This document shows positions 44,595-57,677 of a stretch of DNA of 64,000 nucleotides, piece after piece (the stretch's first letter is position 1; each line of letters opens with the position of its first letter). Origin of the DNA: Rhododendron vialii (lineage: Eukaryota > Streptophyta > Magnoliopsida > Ericales > Ericaceae); the NCBI RefSeq assembly GCF_030253575.1, contig NC_080565.1, positions 3,692,001 through 3,756,000 of the forward strand. Reading direction: 5' to 3'. The position numbers and the translations under genes were made by a program. The notes below the pieces were generated by a model. That model was not told the origin of the DNA. It made no database searches and saw only the letters and a list, made by a program, of their open reading frames with translations.

Positions 44595-46666
44595 GGGCTT
44601 GTTTGGATGCAGTAGAAAGAAAGGGGTAAGTAATACCCCTCAATTAGACCTGGGGCCCATCTCTTGCCCCAGTTTGGGACGGCAACGCGCAGGGGTTTTC
44701 CATAATCCTCCTCCTTCGGTAAGACCGGAGAAGAGGGGATTCGGTGGACTTAGTTTCGCCTGGGGTTTGAGGTGTCCATAATTTATCCCTCTCAATCCCC
44801 CGCCAAATGTGACGATTTCACCCCTCCTCCTAATCCCCCTTCTCCCACCCCCAGCCACCCATCACACACATGCACGCCTAGATCGGAAAAATGGAAGGGG
44901 GGGGATACCGTGACAACGGCATGGAGCTGGTGACGGTCGCCGGCGACGATCGGGGAGCTCTGATCGTGACTGGGTTTCTTCTTCTTCTTTGTCTTCTGCG
45001 TTCTCTCTCTCTCTCACACACACGCACGCACACACATTTGACGGCAAGAACAAGAAAAATAAAAAGAACTAAGGAAATAAATTATGTGCATGTGTGCCCA
45101 TGTGTTCCATACAACCTTATCAATCCACACTTATAAATTTTAATAAAATTTGGTTTTAAAAAAAAAACATAAAATTTCTGTTGAATTAAATATTTTAATA
45201 AAATATAACATTAACTTAGTAAACCACTTAAAAAATGGAATATTAATATTTAATTATTTTATATAATTATTATATCAGTTAAATAATTTATAATTAATTA
45301 TTTGTGAATAAAAAATTAATTAAAATTGAATTTCGTAATTATATATTTAATCTAATGAATAATCTAACTTAACACTGTACAATAGCAAAATAGTCAATTG
45401 ACAGCTTTTTACATCATATACCTTTTTTTAGAACATTTCCAATCAAGCTCTAAATCTTTAAAATAGAGAACCAATTTACTCCAATCAAACTTTATATTGA
45501 GTCTCTATTTTTGAGTCCCAATTTGGTTCTCTATATATAGAGATGTTTCAAACATATAGAGAATGATCTCTATATCTTTTTGCCTTTCTAAAATCACCAT
45601 TTTACCCTTTTTACGTAGAGATGAAAATAGAGATTTTAGGATTGAAGTTGGAGTGAATGGTGAAAACTCTCTAAACTTGGTTTTTGGATAAAAAGTATTT
45701 TGATTCTCTATTTAAGAGAATTGGGTTAGAGATGCTCTTAGAGCATCCGCAATGTAATAATCAAAAGTGAATAATCAAAATTTGCCATGTCAGCTTTTGA
45801 TTATTCATTTAGAGGGTTGCTAAAATTAGCAATATGAAGTTCCACATTGTTACTTTTGATTATTTAAATACCAAATTTGATTATTGGTTAGGAGGTTGTT
45901 AACTTTGATTATTACAATGTGAGCACTTTTTTAAACACGCATTGCTAATTTTAGCAATATTTTGATTTTGATTATTAGAGCATCCGTATTGTAATAAGCA
46001 AATGAATGTGAATAAGCAAATTTAACAACAATACTCAAAAAATACCCCACATTGTAATTGTAATAACCAAAGTTACAAGTCTTTTAGTAAATAACCAAAT
46101 TCCACCCATTCTATAATCAAACTTAACAACTTTTACCAATAACCAAAACTCAATAACCAAACTCAACAATTAAACTCAAAACTCAAAACTCAATAACTCA
46201 AAACACCCCATATTGGAATCGTCTCATCGAGACGAATAATTTGGTGTAATCGGGTGCGTGATTAAAACTCGTTTGCAATTGGACAAATGTGCATTGTGTA
46301 TTGTGGGGGTTTTTTTGGTTAGGATACAAAAATAACCAATGTGGAGGTAGATGTTGTTAAGTTTGATTATGGACTACATAGATAATCAAATGCTGACATG
46401 GCACATTTTAATTATTGATTTTGATTAGTACCATTGCGGATGCTCTTATATTGTGGATGCTCTTATACCCCCAATTTATTCCACATCCAAACCAAGTACT
46501 ATTTAATCCCTCTTCTCTAATACTTCATCCAAACCAATTACTATTTAATCCCCCCTCCATAAAGTCACATCATTGTGGGCCCACCCTTCTTAAATAACAC
46601 CCCCTACTATCTTATCCCCTTTCATAACTAATACCTCCAAATTTTTTTCCGCATCCAAACGGGCCC
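44595..46666. mobile_element. Composite Tourist-like block with nested MITEs
   Basis: Outer inverted ends GGGCTTGTTTGGATGC (44595-44610) and GCATCCAAACGGGCCC (46651-46666). Flanks AAC/TAC do not give a clear 3-bp duplication. Inside are further MITEs: GAGCATCCGCAATG at 45741 pairs with CATTGCGGATGCTC ending at 46445; GAGCATCCGTATTG starts at 45978; TTGTGGATGCTC ends at 46462; and GAACATTTCCAATCAAGCTC (45431) pairs roughly with GTTAGAGATGCTCTTA (45725). A TC/CA-rich tract lies at 45004-45040 and very AT-rich DNA at 45120-45430. No coding content recognised. Confidence 0.6.
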
Positions 46667-47429
46667 TACTAGTATTGTGATGTGTATTAGCCCATACCGC
46701 CACTCCCGAAATCCCCCTGAACGGGGTCTTCAGCTTGAGAGAAAACCAGCAAAGTTCAGTGGGTAAATAATGAACTTGCTATATAACTGAAAGCATGTTG
46801 AAATAGTAATAATCTACACATTTTTGGCACCAGGCAAGTAGACATAGCGGCCACGAATTTAGATGCTCTCTATAAACATATATCCCGGCTTGCACTAGGT
46901 CAGACTCCAATCTCTGTGGAGATACAGGCTAGAGATTGAGATACAGAAGTAACCCCTAAGTCCAAAATTAGGTGGGTTCTGTGATCTTGGAAGGAAATCT
47001 GTGATGAGTATGTTATGCAAGCCGTGCCTTGTGATGATTGTTCATGAGTGATTATTCCATTGCCTTGGGGCACTGCAAACTCTTTTATACCCACATATTT
47101 GTATGGGTTTCACACACTTTGTAACGGCGATCGCATAAGTGTGCGGGGTGCCCAAGGGCATTGAATAATTCTCGTTGTTCATACAAAATCCTATATTTTG
47201 ATCTGGAGCTGGTTGATGGACTAATATGTTGCATCTTGGAATTAATCAAGATGAGGATGCTCTAGTATTGGATGTGGTTGGATGATGTTCGGGGTATCCT
47301 GTCAACAATTTTGCTAAACTCCATGTTGATTGTGAGATCTGCTTAAGTAGATTAGAATCACCCTTGTTGCCTTGGTGCATAGTTTGTAATGGTTGGCTAT
47401 ACTCTGGTTTCATTCCATTTGGTTGGTTT

Positions 47430-47612
47430 CTCATCAACTTTTTCTCCTTTGGTAGCGGGTGACAGATGATTGTTCTAGGCCTATGTGCCAACATAATTGG
47501 GATGTAGGTCTTAATTTGGTTGTGATGCCGATTTTTCCCATTTCCTTAATTTTAATCGGTGTAACTATGGTTACTGGATTAATCAAATTTTCTTTGCCAA
47601 TTAAAAAAAAAT
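47430..47612 (+). mobile_element. LINE 3' end with poly(A)
   Basis: TTTGGTAGCGGGTGACAGAT…CCTATGTGCCAACATAATTG…TTGTGATGCCG, then TTACTGGATTAATCAAATTT and an A run (47604-47612). The same order (TTTGGTAGCGGGTGACATAT…CCTAGGTGCCAATATAGTTG…TTGTGATGCCG…GATTAATAAAATT…A run) is at 51505-51661, so both are 3' ends of one LINE family. Confidence 0.7.
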
Positions 47613-47754
47613 TTCTTGATTAATTGAAGTAAAAAGTCGGTCAAAGTATTCAAACAAATATTGGGTCCATCAAATTCTTGGGCTCTATTCATTTGAGAAA
47701 CGGTAAAGGCCAAGATAAAATGAGCTAACAAAATTAGCCAAATGGGTTGAAAAA

Positions 47755-47870
47755 TTGGGCAAGAACAAACAAGTATTGATGTATTATCCCGAATTTGTAC
47801 TTTATACTTCATACATGATGTAAATGACATCTTCTATCGATTGACAAAACCAAAACCAAAAGAGGCTAAT
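47755..47870 (+). mobile_element. SINE 3' fragment
   Basis: Read on the minus strand, ATGTCATTTACATCATGTATG…AAGTACAAATTCGGGATAATACATC aligns with the 3' part of the SINEs at 22620-22907 and 52070-52340. Only the 3' part is present, in the opposite orientation to the other two, with the poly(A) end not obvious. Confidence 0.5.
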
Positions 47871-48487
47871 ATATATAGATTCGTCGTATAAAATAGTTCA
47901 GCGATAACCTCATTGCTAAAAGAAATGCATCTCAACAATTTTCATGTCCCTGAACGAATTTAAATAGGTCGGTAATAAGTAACAATTAATCATGACAAAA
48001 GAGAGATCGAGATCCTAGATGGAACCTCAAATACTTGTTTCTGAGTAGAGTAGGAGTACTATGTACTATTCAAGTTGCAAGACACACACTTAACAAAGGA
48101 AAATAAACAAATGAAGCATCAGCATCTGTTCTTGAAAATACATGCCATGTTGTACATGGAAGAATGACTAAAATGGAATTCGTGTAAAAGTCAAAGGGAT
48201 ATAAGAGGAATTTATCCCGAAAGAAACGTACAAATTTATGTCTTACAACATCACAAAAGTTCAACGACCAACCAAATTCGATATCATCCCACCTCTTTTA
48301 TCTAGTCATCCCTCCTTGAGCCATTGGTGCCATCTTCATTTGATGCCGCTTTTTCTCTACATTTCCTTCCCATCCTATGCAATTCAAGGAGTACAAATAA
48401 AACACCATCAACAATAAAGCATACGCAAGTGCCTCAATGGCGAGGTCTTATGCCTCATGCACCTAGACAAGATTCAATTTCTGTAAG

Positions 48488-48770
48488 TAGGGCTATAAGT
48501 GAGCCGAGCTACTCGCGAGCTCGGCTCGGCTCGGCTTGGCTCGTTTACTGAACAAGCCAAGCAGGCTCGTTCGACAAAAGCTCGGCTCGTTAAGGAAGGC
48601 TCGACTCGATTAGAGAGGCTCATTTATTAAATGACTAAACTCGGCTCGTTAAGGGCTCGGCTTGTTAAGGCTCGAGCCGAGCTCGAGCTTGAGTTATTGG
48701 CTCGTTAAGTAAATGAGCCAAGCTCGAGCTCGCTGAAGCTCGGTTCGGCTCGGCTCGTTTACATCTACCC
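48488..48770. mobile_element. hAT-like MITE made of GCTCGGCTCG motifs
   Basis: Left end TAGGGCTATAAGTGAGCCGA, right end CGGCTCGTTTACATCTACCC, an imperfect inverted pair. Nearly the whole 283 bp is built of GCTCGGCTCG, CTCGAGC and GGCTCGTTAAG motifs. GTAAG occurs at both borders, a remnant of the duplication. Relative of 31162-31703. Confidence 0.75.
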
Positions 48771-48901
48771 GTAAGCCCCCTTCTCCTTCACCAAGTCCTC
48801 TAGGATAGTATACATCAGGTTTAACGAATGGAAAAAAAATAAAAATAAAGCATACACCGGGATACATTTTCGTGATTGTTTAAGGTGTAAATAAAACTGT
48901 A

Positions 48902-49133
48902 CTCCATTAGTCCCAATTTATTTGTCTATTTTTTGACTTTTACTTGTCGCGAAATGTTTGTCCAATTTCAAGTTGACTTAAAATGTTTCCTCTCATTTGG
49001 AAAATATGCATTTTGGATAATGTGAACTCTCATTTAATGTAGAAAATTTGAGGGATATTCTTGGAAACTCAAAACATTTAGCTCTAATCATTTTGCACCT
49101 CAAAATTGGACAAATAAATTTAGACGGAGGAAG
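48902..49133. mobile_element. Stowaway-like MITE
   Basis: TA, then CTCCATTAGTCCCAATTTAT…ATAAATTTAGACGGAGGAAG, then TA (48900-48901 and 49134-49135). Ends resemble the Stowaway consensus CTCCCTCCGTYCC with a TA target. 232 bp, AT-rich, non-coding. Confidence 0.82.
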
Positions 49134-49385
49134 TAACATATTGAGGGGCTCTCTTTGACTCCATCAATAGATACACGGTCAACCGTTTCTCATTAACCTC
49201 TATCTACTCATACTTTTCATAAATAATTCAAAACCTTGGCCGCGAACATTTCACTTACGTGGCAGATTTCATTTCTTTATAAATTCTTCTGATGCGTGCT
49301 GATTTTAAGAAATTTATGATGCGATAACGACTGTCCATATTCAAATCCTCCGTATATTTGTGCATATGTGGTGTGCATGACACAG

Positions 49386-49386
49386 A

Positions 49387-49430
<44 letters not shown>
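49386..49430. repeat. (GA)n microsatellite
   Basis: About 22 GA units directly 3' of the third exon of the PCR pseudogene (minus strand), a few bases beyond its splice donor. A similar (TC)n tract lies at the start of RPL38 intron 1. Confidence 0.9.
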
Positions 49431-49431
<1 letters not shown>

Positions 49432-49689
49432 GAAATACTCCATACCAATGGACATATCGAAACCTTGTTTCTTGAGCTCACGGTACTCTTGGCACAAGGC
49501 GCAACACAGGCAAGAGCAATGAACGCAGCAATCGGCACAAGGGCTCTCAACCAGTGCGTATTGGTTCCTCAACTTGGAACGATAGAAACACGAATACAAG
49601 CAGCCGCCGGTACACTCGCAGCACATGCTGCATTATTAATTCTCAAAAAATTTAGTTACATATATAAAAAAAGAGATATACTTATTTAA

Positions 49690-49870
49690 AGAGCCGCTGC
49701 AAAGTGGCTATTTACGGAGCTGAGCAATTTCAATCGTCTATTTCGGCATTGGACGGCCTGGATTAAAAATAATCTATTAACCATAATAGATTATTTTTAA
49801 TCCGAATCATTCAAAACACTTTTGGACGGTCGAGATTAAGTTTCGTAAACACTTGTTTACCGCTGCTTTG
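49690..49870. mobile_element. Hairpin MITE, relative of 6127-6360, in PCR pseudogene intron 2
   Basis: CATTGGACGGCCTGGATT, then AAAAATAATCTATTA and its complement TAATAGATTATTTTT, then AATCCGAATCATTCAAAACA and TTTTGGACGGTCGAGATT. It would fold into a hairpin of about 130 bp. No target-site duplication confirmed. Confidence 0.65.
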
Positions 49871-49954
49871 TAAACAAAATTTGCTCAAACTACCACCAAC
49901 TTACCCAGCAATACAAATACGACTTTGGAAAATAACTAAGAATTAAAGAAAGGG

Positions 49955-50385
49955 TAAATTACCAAGACCACCTCCGAGATTTCTAAAAATTACAAATTGC
50001 CCCCTCATGTTTGGAAAATTACAAATACCTCATGTCGAGCAACAAATTATTCCCTTTTCGATTGGTCGTGATGGAGCCGGTGGAAAACTCGATGGAAGCC
50101 ATCAAACATTTTCAAATCTTAGTGATAATGCACAAAATTGCCTTTTGTATCGTATGAAAGGTTGTTTTTCACATCACACAAGTCTAGCTTTTCACAAGTT
50201 ACGAATGGACAGTGTGGTCCATTATAGTAATGATTTGATGATATATTTCGTTGATTTTTCTAGCAGTTACATCATTATAGGGGGTAATTTGTCATGCAAC
50301 GGGGGATAATTTATATAATTTTTCAAACTTGATGGGGTAATCTATAATTTGCTAAAACCTCGGGTGCGGTTTTGGTAAAGCATTT
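49955..50385. mobile_element. MITE-like element in PCR pseudogene intron 2
   Basis: GGTAAATTACCAAGACCACC…AAATTACAAATTGCC at left faces GGTAATCTATAATTTG…CTCGGGTGCGGTTTTGGTAA at right. About 430 bp, imperfect inverted ends, no duplication confirmed. Confidence 0.5.
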
Positions 50386-51489
50386 GTGATCCCTTCCCTT
50401 TGTACAACCCTCTTCTTGCACAGTCTACTTACATGTTGCCCCTTTGTCTACGATCTCCGCAATCTGTCCGAAAGTAACGAACGGACAAAAACATGTAATT
50501 AAACCTGCAAAATAATCAAGTAGGTAATTAGCAAAACCTTTGGACTCAAAGTTCTTTTAGAAGTAAGTCATTAGATGCAGCCTGTACGACCTTTCTTGAT
50601 ATTTTTTAAATAAACTTTAAGGTTACGGCCCCTTACGAGGGAAAAAAAATACTAATCTTAAGATGAAGAAAGAACATATAAATAACTAAAAGAACTTTCT
50701 CAAAGTAGCGACCATAACGAGAATTTAAAAGTATTACTTCAATATCTTTTTTTCTTGAATTTTTAGCGACAAAAGTAGTAATCACACAAACATACTACTC
50801 CTTATATAATAGGAATAACTCCTTTTTTTTTTCTTTCTATACCTAGTGTATGTCACCCTATAATTAAGTTCGGGGGGCTTGGTAAGCTTACAGTTAGGAA
50901 CGTCTTCGAAGCAGCCGAAGAGGCCGGTGTGCCAAGGCCCCGGCGATGAACCAAAAACTGGGCTGCTGCTCTTGGCCATCGTACGGCAGCCCTGCAGATG
51001 GGTTCGAGGAGGAATTCTGATAATCAAGTGGGTTCCAAGAGTGCATTTTTTTTGTTTCTTTCGATGATCGGAGGGATGACTAATTGATGTTTGATTTGTG
51101 GATATGATCAATGAAGGGGAGAACCGCGCGTTGAGGATATATAAACACGAGGAGGAGTGTAAACAATGAATCGAATTTACGATTGTTTAAAGAAGTTTTA
51201 CTTGGTCTTAATTACCGGCGTTCGTAGGTTGATTTGTATCCAATTTCAGCGTGTTACGTTTTCATAAAAAAAAAAAAACGTGTGGATCCTTGGATTGATC
51301 CTTCCCCAGTCTCGACTAGAGAAAATAATAAAGCAATAAATATATGATCATACTTCAAAGCATTTTGCTCACGAGGGCCTCCTGGAATGCTTTCGAAAGA
51401 CGCTCTTATACTCGCAAAGCTCATGCACGCGCGTTATGTAACTTGGGTTTTGATCATCACACGTGCAACTTTGATGTGTAGGACTAAAC

Positions 51490-51661
51490 AACGAATTATG
51501 TTTCTTTGGTAGCGGGTGACATATGATTGTCCTTAGCCTAGGTGCCAATATAGTTGCGATGTAGATTTTTTGTTGTGATGCCGCTTTCTTCCCGTTCCCA
51601 TTAATCCTTGTAACTTTTTGTTCTGAGATTAATAAAATTCTTTTGTAGATAAAAAAAAAAC
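51490..51661 (+). mobile_element. LINE 3' end with poly(A)
   Basis: TTTGGTAGCGGGTGACATAT…CCTAGGTGCCAATATAGTTG…GTAACTTTTTGTTCTGAG, then ATTAATAAAATTC and an A run (51651-51660). Same family as 47430-47612. Confidence 0.7.
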
Positions 51662-51739
51662 AGTAGGGTTTATTTGAAAGATTCATAGGTATAATGGTAG
51701 TTACGCAATGATTAGAAACGGCACCTGTATATTCAAAGA

Positions 51740-51910
51740 AGAGGGCCTTGATTGAAGTGGCTGTTAAGGAAATAAAATTTCACATTGCTTGAGAGTGGAA
51801 TGGGTGATCACTTAATAACATCTGGGACCTCTCCACTCATTGCCAATTGGTTTTGAGATGGATATAAAGTTTCTATATGGTATCAAAGCGGGGCTCGTTC
51901 CACCCCACAT
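51740..51910 (+). mobile_element. Ty1/copia LTR end with primer-binding site, remnant
   Basis: TTTCTATATGGTATCAAAGC at about 51872-51891 resembles the tRNA-Met primer site of copia elements (TGGTATCAGAGC), preceded by LTR-like DNA (CACATTGCTTGAGAGTGG…GATATAAAG). No gag follows and the LTR start was not located. Confidence 0.5.
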
Positions 51911-52069
51911 TTTATAAAATTCACAATCCACACCCCGCGATGACAGACCAGCAAAAAGGCTGCACGATGATAGGACCCAAAAGTGGCCACACGTGATCAC
52001 TTAATAGTGGCAACATCTCGATCTAGTCAAACCTGAGAGAGAGATGTTTTTCATGAATCTTGTATTTGA

Positions 52070-52340
52070 ATTTTTTTTTTCAGTTGATAGAAATGATCAT
52101 TTTTATATCAGATATGAAGTACAGAGTACAAATCCGAGATACTACATCAATTGTGAGAGTCTACGAGATAATCAAGCCCAACAACTCAAGCAATACAAAA
52201 AATAAGTCCATTATAGGGTGGAAACAAATAAAGGAAAAACCATCTAAAAGAAGAACTGGTACACACGCAGGTGAGAAGTTTCAAACTCCTGACCTCTCAA
52301 TGAGAAGCAAGAGTCCTTCCCAATTGGTTTGTACTAATTG
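52070..52340 (-). mobile_element. tRNA-derived SINE, second copy
   Basis: Minus strand. T run at about 52069-52080 is the poly(A); ATATGAAGTACAGAGTACAA…ACTACATCAATTGTGAGAG matches the copy at 22620-22907. B box GTTTGAAACTTCTC is visible; the A box is decayed. ATTTGA is found next to both ends. Confidence 0.75.
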
Positions 52341-52465
52341 ATTTGAGTAATACAAATTGGGAGTTTTCCTTCTCAAATTGATTGTGTGTATTTGATTGGC
52401 ACAACGAAAAATATTCATGAATGAAAATTTTCGTGCACGGTGAAAATGGATTAAATTACTCCAAT

Positions 52466-53730
52466 GCATGGAATTCAAGATTAATTTTCATGAATTTATG
52501 TTTCGTTTGGAGTACAATAAAGTGAATGATCGATACTCCGTAGTTATTTCTTCTGCTCCGATCCTTTCTCCGAAGAGTGGGACATATATACCTCTCCTTG
52601 ACCAATTATTTTGTGCTGACATTGTCAATACCATCAGCAAGGTCATGATTCCCAGGTGGGCTAACACTAAGGATTTCCCCTTATTGGATCCTCTCAAGCA
52701 ATAGGCAACTTCTCGGTAAAATCTGCCTACAACTTCATTTCGGATAATTCTCCCTCCATTGTGAAGTACTGGAAATGGATTTGGTCTCTGAAAATACCTG
52801 CTAAATTAAAACGTTTTCTTTGGTTATGCATGCATGGGAAAATTACTCACGAACCATCCACGTTTGATTCGTGGTCTGACTGTTACTGGTAACTGCCCTC
52901 TCTGTAACTATGCTAAGGGAAGAATATCTGAAACATTCATTTTTAATTTTTGATTGCCATTTAATTGTTAATGTTTAGATGCGCGCAGCTTCCTAACTTT
53001 CAGGGACCACAGACGGACGGTTTGCAAGACTGGAGGGATTGACTTTACACCGCACGCTAACACCTTTTCAGGGGTTATACTTTCGTAGTGTTTTATTCGT
53101 GGTTACTCTTAATTGGAAAATTTGGCTTTATACTTATCATAGAAGTTTTGCTTTTGCTGGTGAGACATCTCGGAGCTTTATGTCGATATCATGTGCAAAT
53201 CATAGACCTGTAAGACTCGTGTCTTGGAATTTTCCAGGGACCGGTAAAATGAAGTTGAACACGGATGGCAGTTACCATGGAAACCCAGGACCAACAGGCT
53301 TCAGTGGTGTCTTTAGTGAGGAAAGAGGTCACTGGATTCTTGGCTTTTATGGAAGATTTGAAGACTGCACAACCTTGGAAGACGAACTTTGGAGATTATT
53401 CAGAGGATTGGAGCTGATCCAGAATCAAGGAATGGAGGCTATGGAGTGGAGTCTGATTCCACAGCGACAATAACTCTCATTAATGAATAACCACCTGAGC
53501 GCTCTCCTCACATAGTCCTTGTCAAACAATACAAAGCACTCATGGCTTTAACATGATGCATCTGAAGCACACAATCTGCAAAGGGAACAAGATAGCGGGT
53601 AGACTTGCAAACAAGGGAGTTAACCAAGAAGATAAAATGGTGTTGTACGTCATCCCGCCAAAAGACATCATCCCTCTTTTGAAGGCAAGACATGCGAGGA
53701 GTAGCTTTTGAGAGACTCTAGTTTTCCTTT
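52466..53730 (+). mobile_element. LINE fragment (zf-RVT and broken RNase H)
   Basis: Plus strand. GNFSVKSAYNFISDNSPS and KYWKWIWSLKIPAKLKRFLW (52700-52825) form the zinc-binding region, followed by GLTVTGNCPLC. RNase H begins MKLNTDGSYHGNPGPTG (53249), with GHWILGFYGRFEDCTTLEDE, then a frameshift before VESDSTATITLINE, and later CKGNKIAGRLANKGVNQEDK (53573). In that last block the expected final Asp of the domain is Gly (IAGRLA for VADGLA). Inactive. Confidence 0.85.
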
Positions 53731-54358
53731 CCTTTAGCTGATGGTTAGTTTAGGCCTTCGGGGGTTCAAAGCCCAAAATTGTTATCAACCTCGAAGTTCC
53801 ATATAACTATGGTCTATGGACTAGTTCTATGTGAGCCCATTAAAAGGGTCTTCCATTTTGTCCTTGCCTCTTTCAAGTTCCAATAAATCCAATTTATATA
53901 GGAAAATAATTTTGCCACTCCCTTTTTTTGTTAACGTCACTTCTCTGCAAATGTATTTTTGCACAAAAAATACACTTACAAAAGAGTGACGTTAACAAAA
54001 AATGAATGGCAAAATCAGCGGCCTTTATATTAACCAATCTATCAGAAGCCCATAATTTGAGGCCCCCTTTAACCTATCAATAGACACTTTAGGACAGTTG
54101 GTCCAAACTCAATGCAATGAACCCCATTGGCTTTTGGGTTTTAGGATGACAATTTGTTTGTTTGTTAATTAACTCCCTCGTACAAATTCAAAGATATGAA
54201 ATCTATTTTTTGACGGGGAAATTCAAAGATAGGATGGTTACGATGGTAAGTTGGTAACCATAAATTTTGGAAACGGGTCTGTAAGACACTTTGTAGTGCG
54301 GCATAAATTTTAAATCACCTAAAACTCGAAACTAAGAATCATGATAAAATGTTTCTTT
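53731..54358. other. Intergenic DNA
   Basis: No gene recognised. A small hairpin GTTAACGTCACTTCTCTGCAA-type arm at 53930 faces AAAAGAGTGACGTTAACAAA at 53980; it may be a short MITE. Confidence 0.4.
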
Positions 54359-54360
54359 TA

Positions 54361-54590
54361 CTCCTTCCGTTCCAATTTAAATGTTCCTACCGGAATTCGT
54401 GTATTTTCAAACCCCAAAAAATATATATTTTTATATATATTATTTTTCAAAAAAAATTACACCAATTTAAAGTACTCGTTGAGTATTTTAAGTTGGTGTA
54501 AAAAAATAAACATGATACAAAATCATATTTTTTGGAGGTTTGAAAATGCACGGATTCCTGTAAAGGATATTTAAATTGGGATGGAGGGAG
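54361..54590. mobile_element. Stowaway-like MITE
   Basis: TA at 54359-54360, CTCCTTCCGTTCCAATTTAA…TTAAATTGGGATGGAGGGAG, TA at 54591-54592. Further in, TTTTCAAACCCCAAAAAATA pairs with TATTTTTTGGAGGTTTGAAA. 230 bp, palindromic almost throughout. Confidence 0.9.
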
Positions 54591-54830
54591 TAGAATACAA
54601 AAAATAAATAAATAAATAAAATTTTTACACGCACGGTCAACCTAATGATTTCCATTTAATCAATAGCTTTCATAAATTTTTGACTAGGCTCAACCCTTAT
54701 CTAAACAAGGAAAAAAATTCATGAATACTTTTCCCTCATCTGTGAAATTTTAAAAAATCTCATTAATCTCTTTATTTAAAAGCTTAATCAAAAGAAAAAT
54801 GTTACTTGGAAAAAAATGATCCTAAAGTAA

Positions 54831-55024
54831 TGCTCCTTCGTCCCACAAACATTGTCCAATTTCCAGATTCGCAACTTCAAAAATTATATTTCGCTTAACA
54901 ATTTATTATATTTCTTATATTCCAAAAACTCTATTTAGCCAAACTAAGTGAGATCTTAAAAACATAATTTTTTTTATTAAACGTGTGAATGCTGAAAATT
55001 ACCATTTTCATAGGACAGAGGAGC
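54831..55024. mobile_element. Stowaway-like MITE, diverged
   Basis: TGCTCCTTCGTCCCACAAAC at the left and TTCATAGGACAGAGGAGCA at the right are imperfect inverted ends of the CTCCNTCCGTCCC type. The expected TA is not evident. Lies just upstream of the RPL38 promoter. Confidence 0.65.
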
Positions 55025-55068
55025 AATAAAAATTCATTTTGAGAAATACCGTAAATATTGACCTTTAG

Positions 55069-55210
55069 GCCCATCCACTGCGAAGGATCATACTGCTATG
55101 TAAAAATTTCACGAGGGTTAAAATTGGCAAACGAAATATCATCAGGGTTAAATTTGGTAAATATTTCACTAGGGTTTTGGTGCTTTAGCTCGTACTGTAC
55201 GATATAAAAA
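55069..55210 (+). promoter_or_regulatory. RPL38 promoter elements: site II-like, telo-box, TATA box
   Basis: GGCCCA (55069-55074), the complement of the site II core TGGGCC; TAGGGTTT (55170-55177), the complement of the telo-box AAACCCTA; and TATAAAAA (55203-55210), 76-83 bases before the start codon. Site II plus telo-box is the known pairing in plant ribosomal-protein promoters and fits co-regulation with other translation genes in dividing cells. GGGTTAAA also occurs twice between them (55106, 55145). Confidence 0.65.
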
Positions 55211-55285
55211 CTGCTGCTTCCACTTTTGAGAGCGTCACAAACTTTGGCTTCTCAACGCGGCAGCTGCGCCCTTCACCAGACGAAA

Positions 55286-57677
<2,392 letters not shown>

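Larger units (their letters stand above)
46667..48487. other. Intergenic DNA with LINE and SINE scraps
   Basis: No gene recognised. Contains the LINE tail (about 47430-47612) and a SINE piece (47760-47870) listed separately. Confidence 0.4.
49446..51046 (-). pseudogene. PLANT CADMIUM RESISTANCE (PLAC8 family) pseudogene
   Basis: Minus strand. Exon 1 (51046-50892) starts MHSWNPLDYQNSSSNPSAGL and, after a 1-base insertion in a CCC run, continues FGSSPGPWHTGLFGCFEDVP. Exon 2 (50504-50433) encodes CLITCFCPFVTFGQIAEIVD KGAT. Exon 3 (49627-49446) starts with SCAAS, then loses the usual hydrophobic stretch and shifts frame to [19 protein letters not shown], then [20 protein letters not shown] and [14 protein letters not shown]. 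These are the Cys-rich PLAC8 motifs of PCR/FWL proteins, membrane proteins linked to metal efflux or organ size. Splice sites remain canonical. The last exon (usually NMERQ…) was not found. Two frame breaks and a missing end make a pseudogene, although an internal ATG (MAKSSSPVFG) would bypass the first break. Confidence 0.8.

Noticed and set aside
49255..49440. Last exon of the PCR gene
   Set aside because: The sequence beyond the (GA)n tract has no NMERQ-type motif or Cys pattern.
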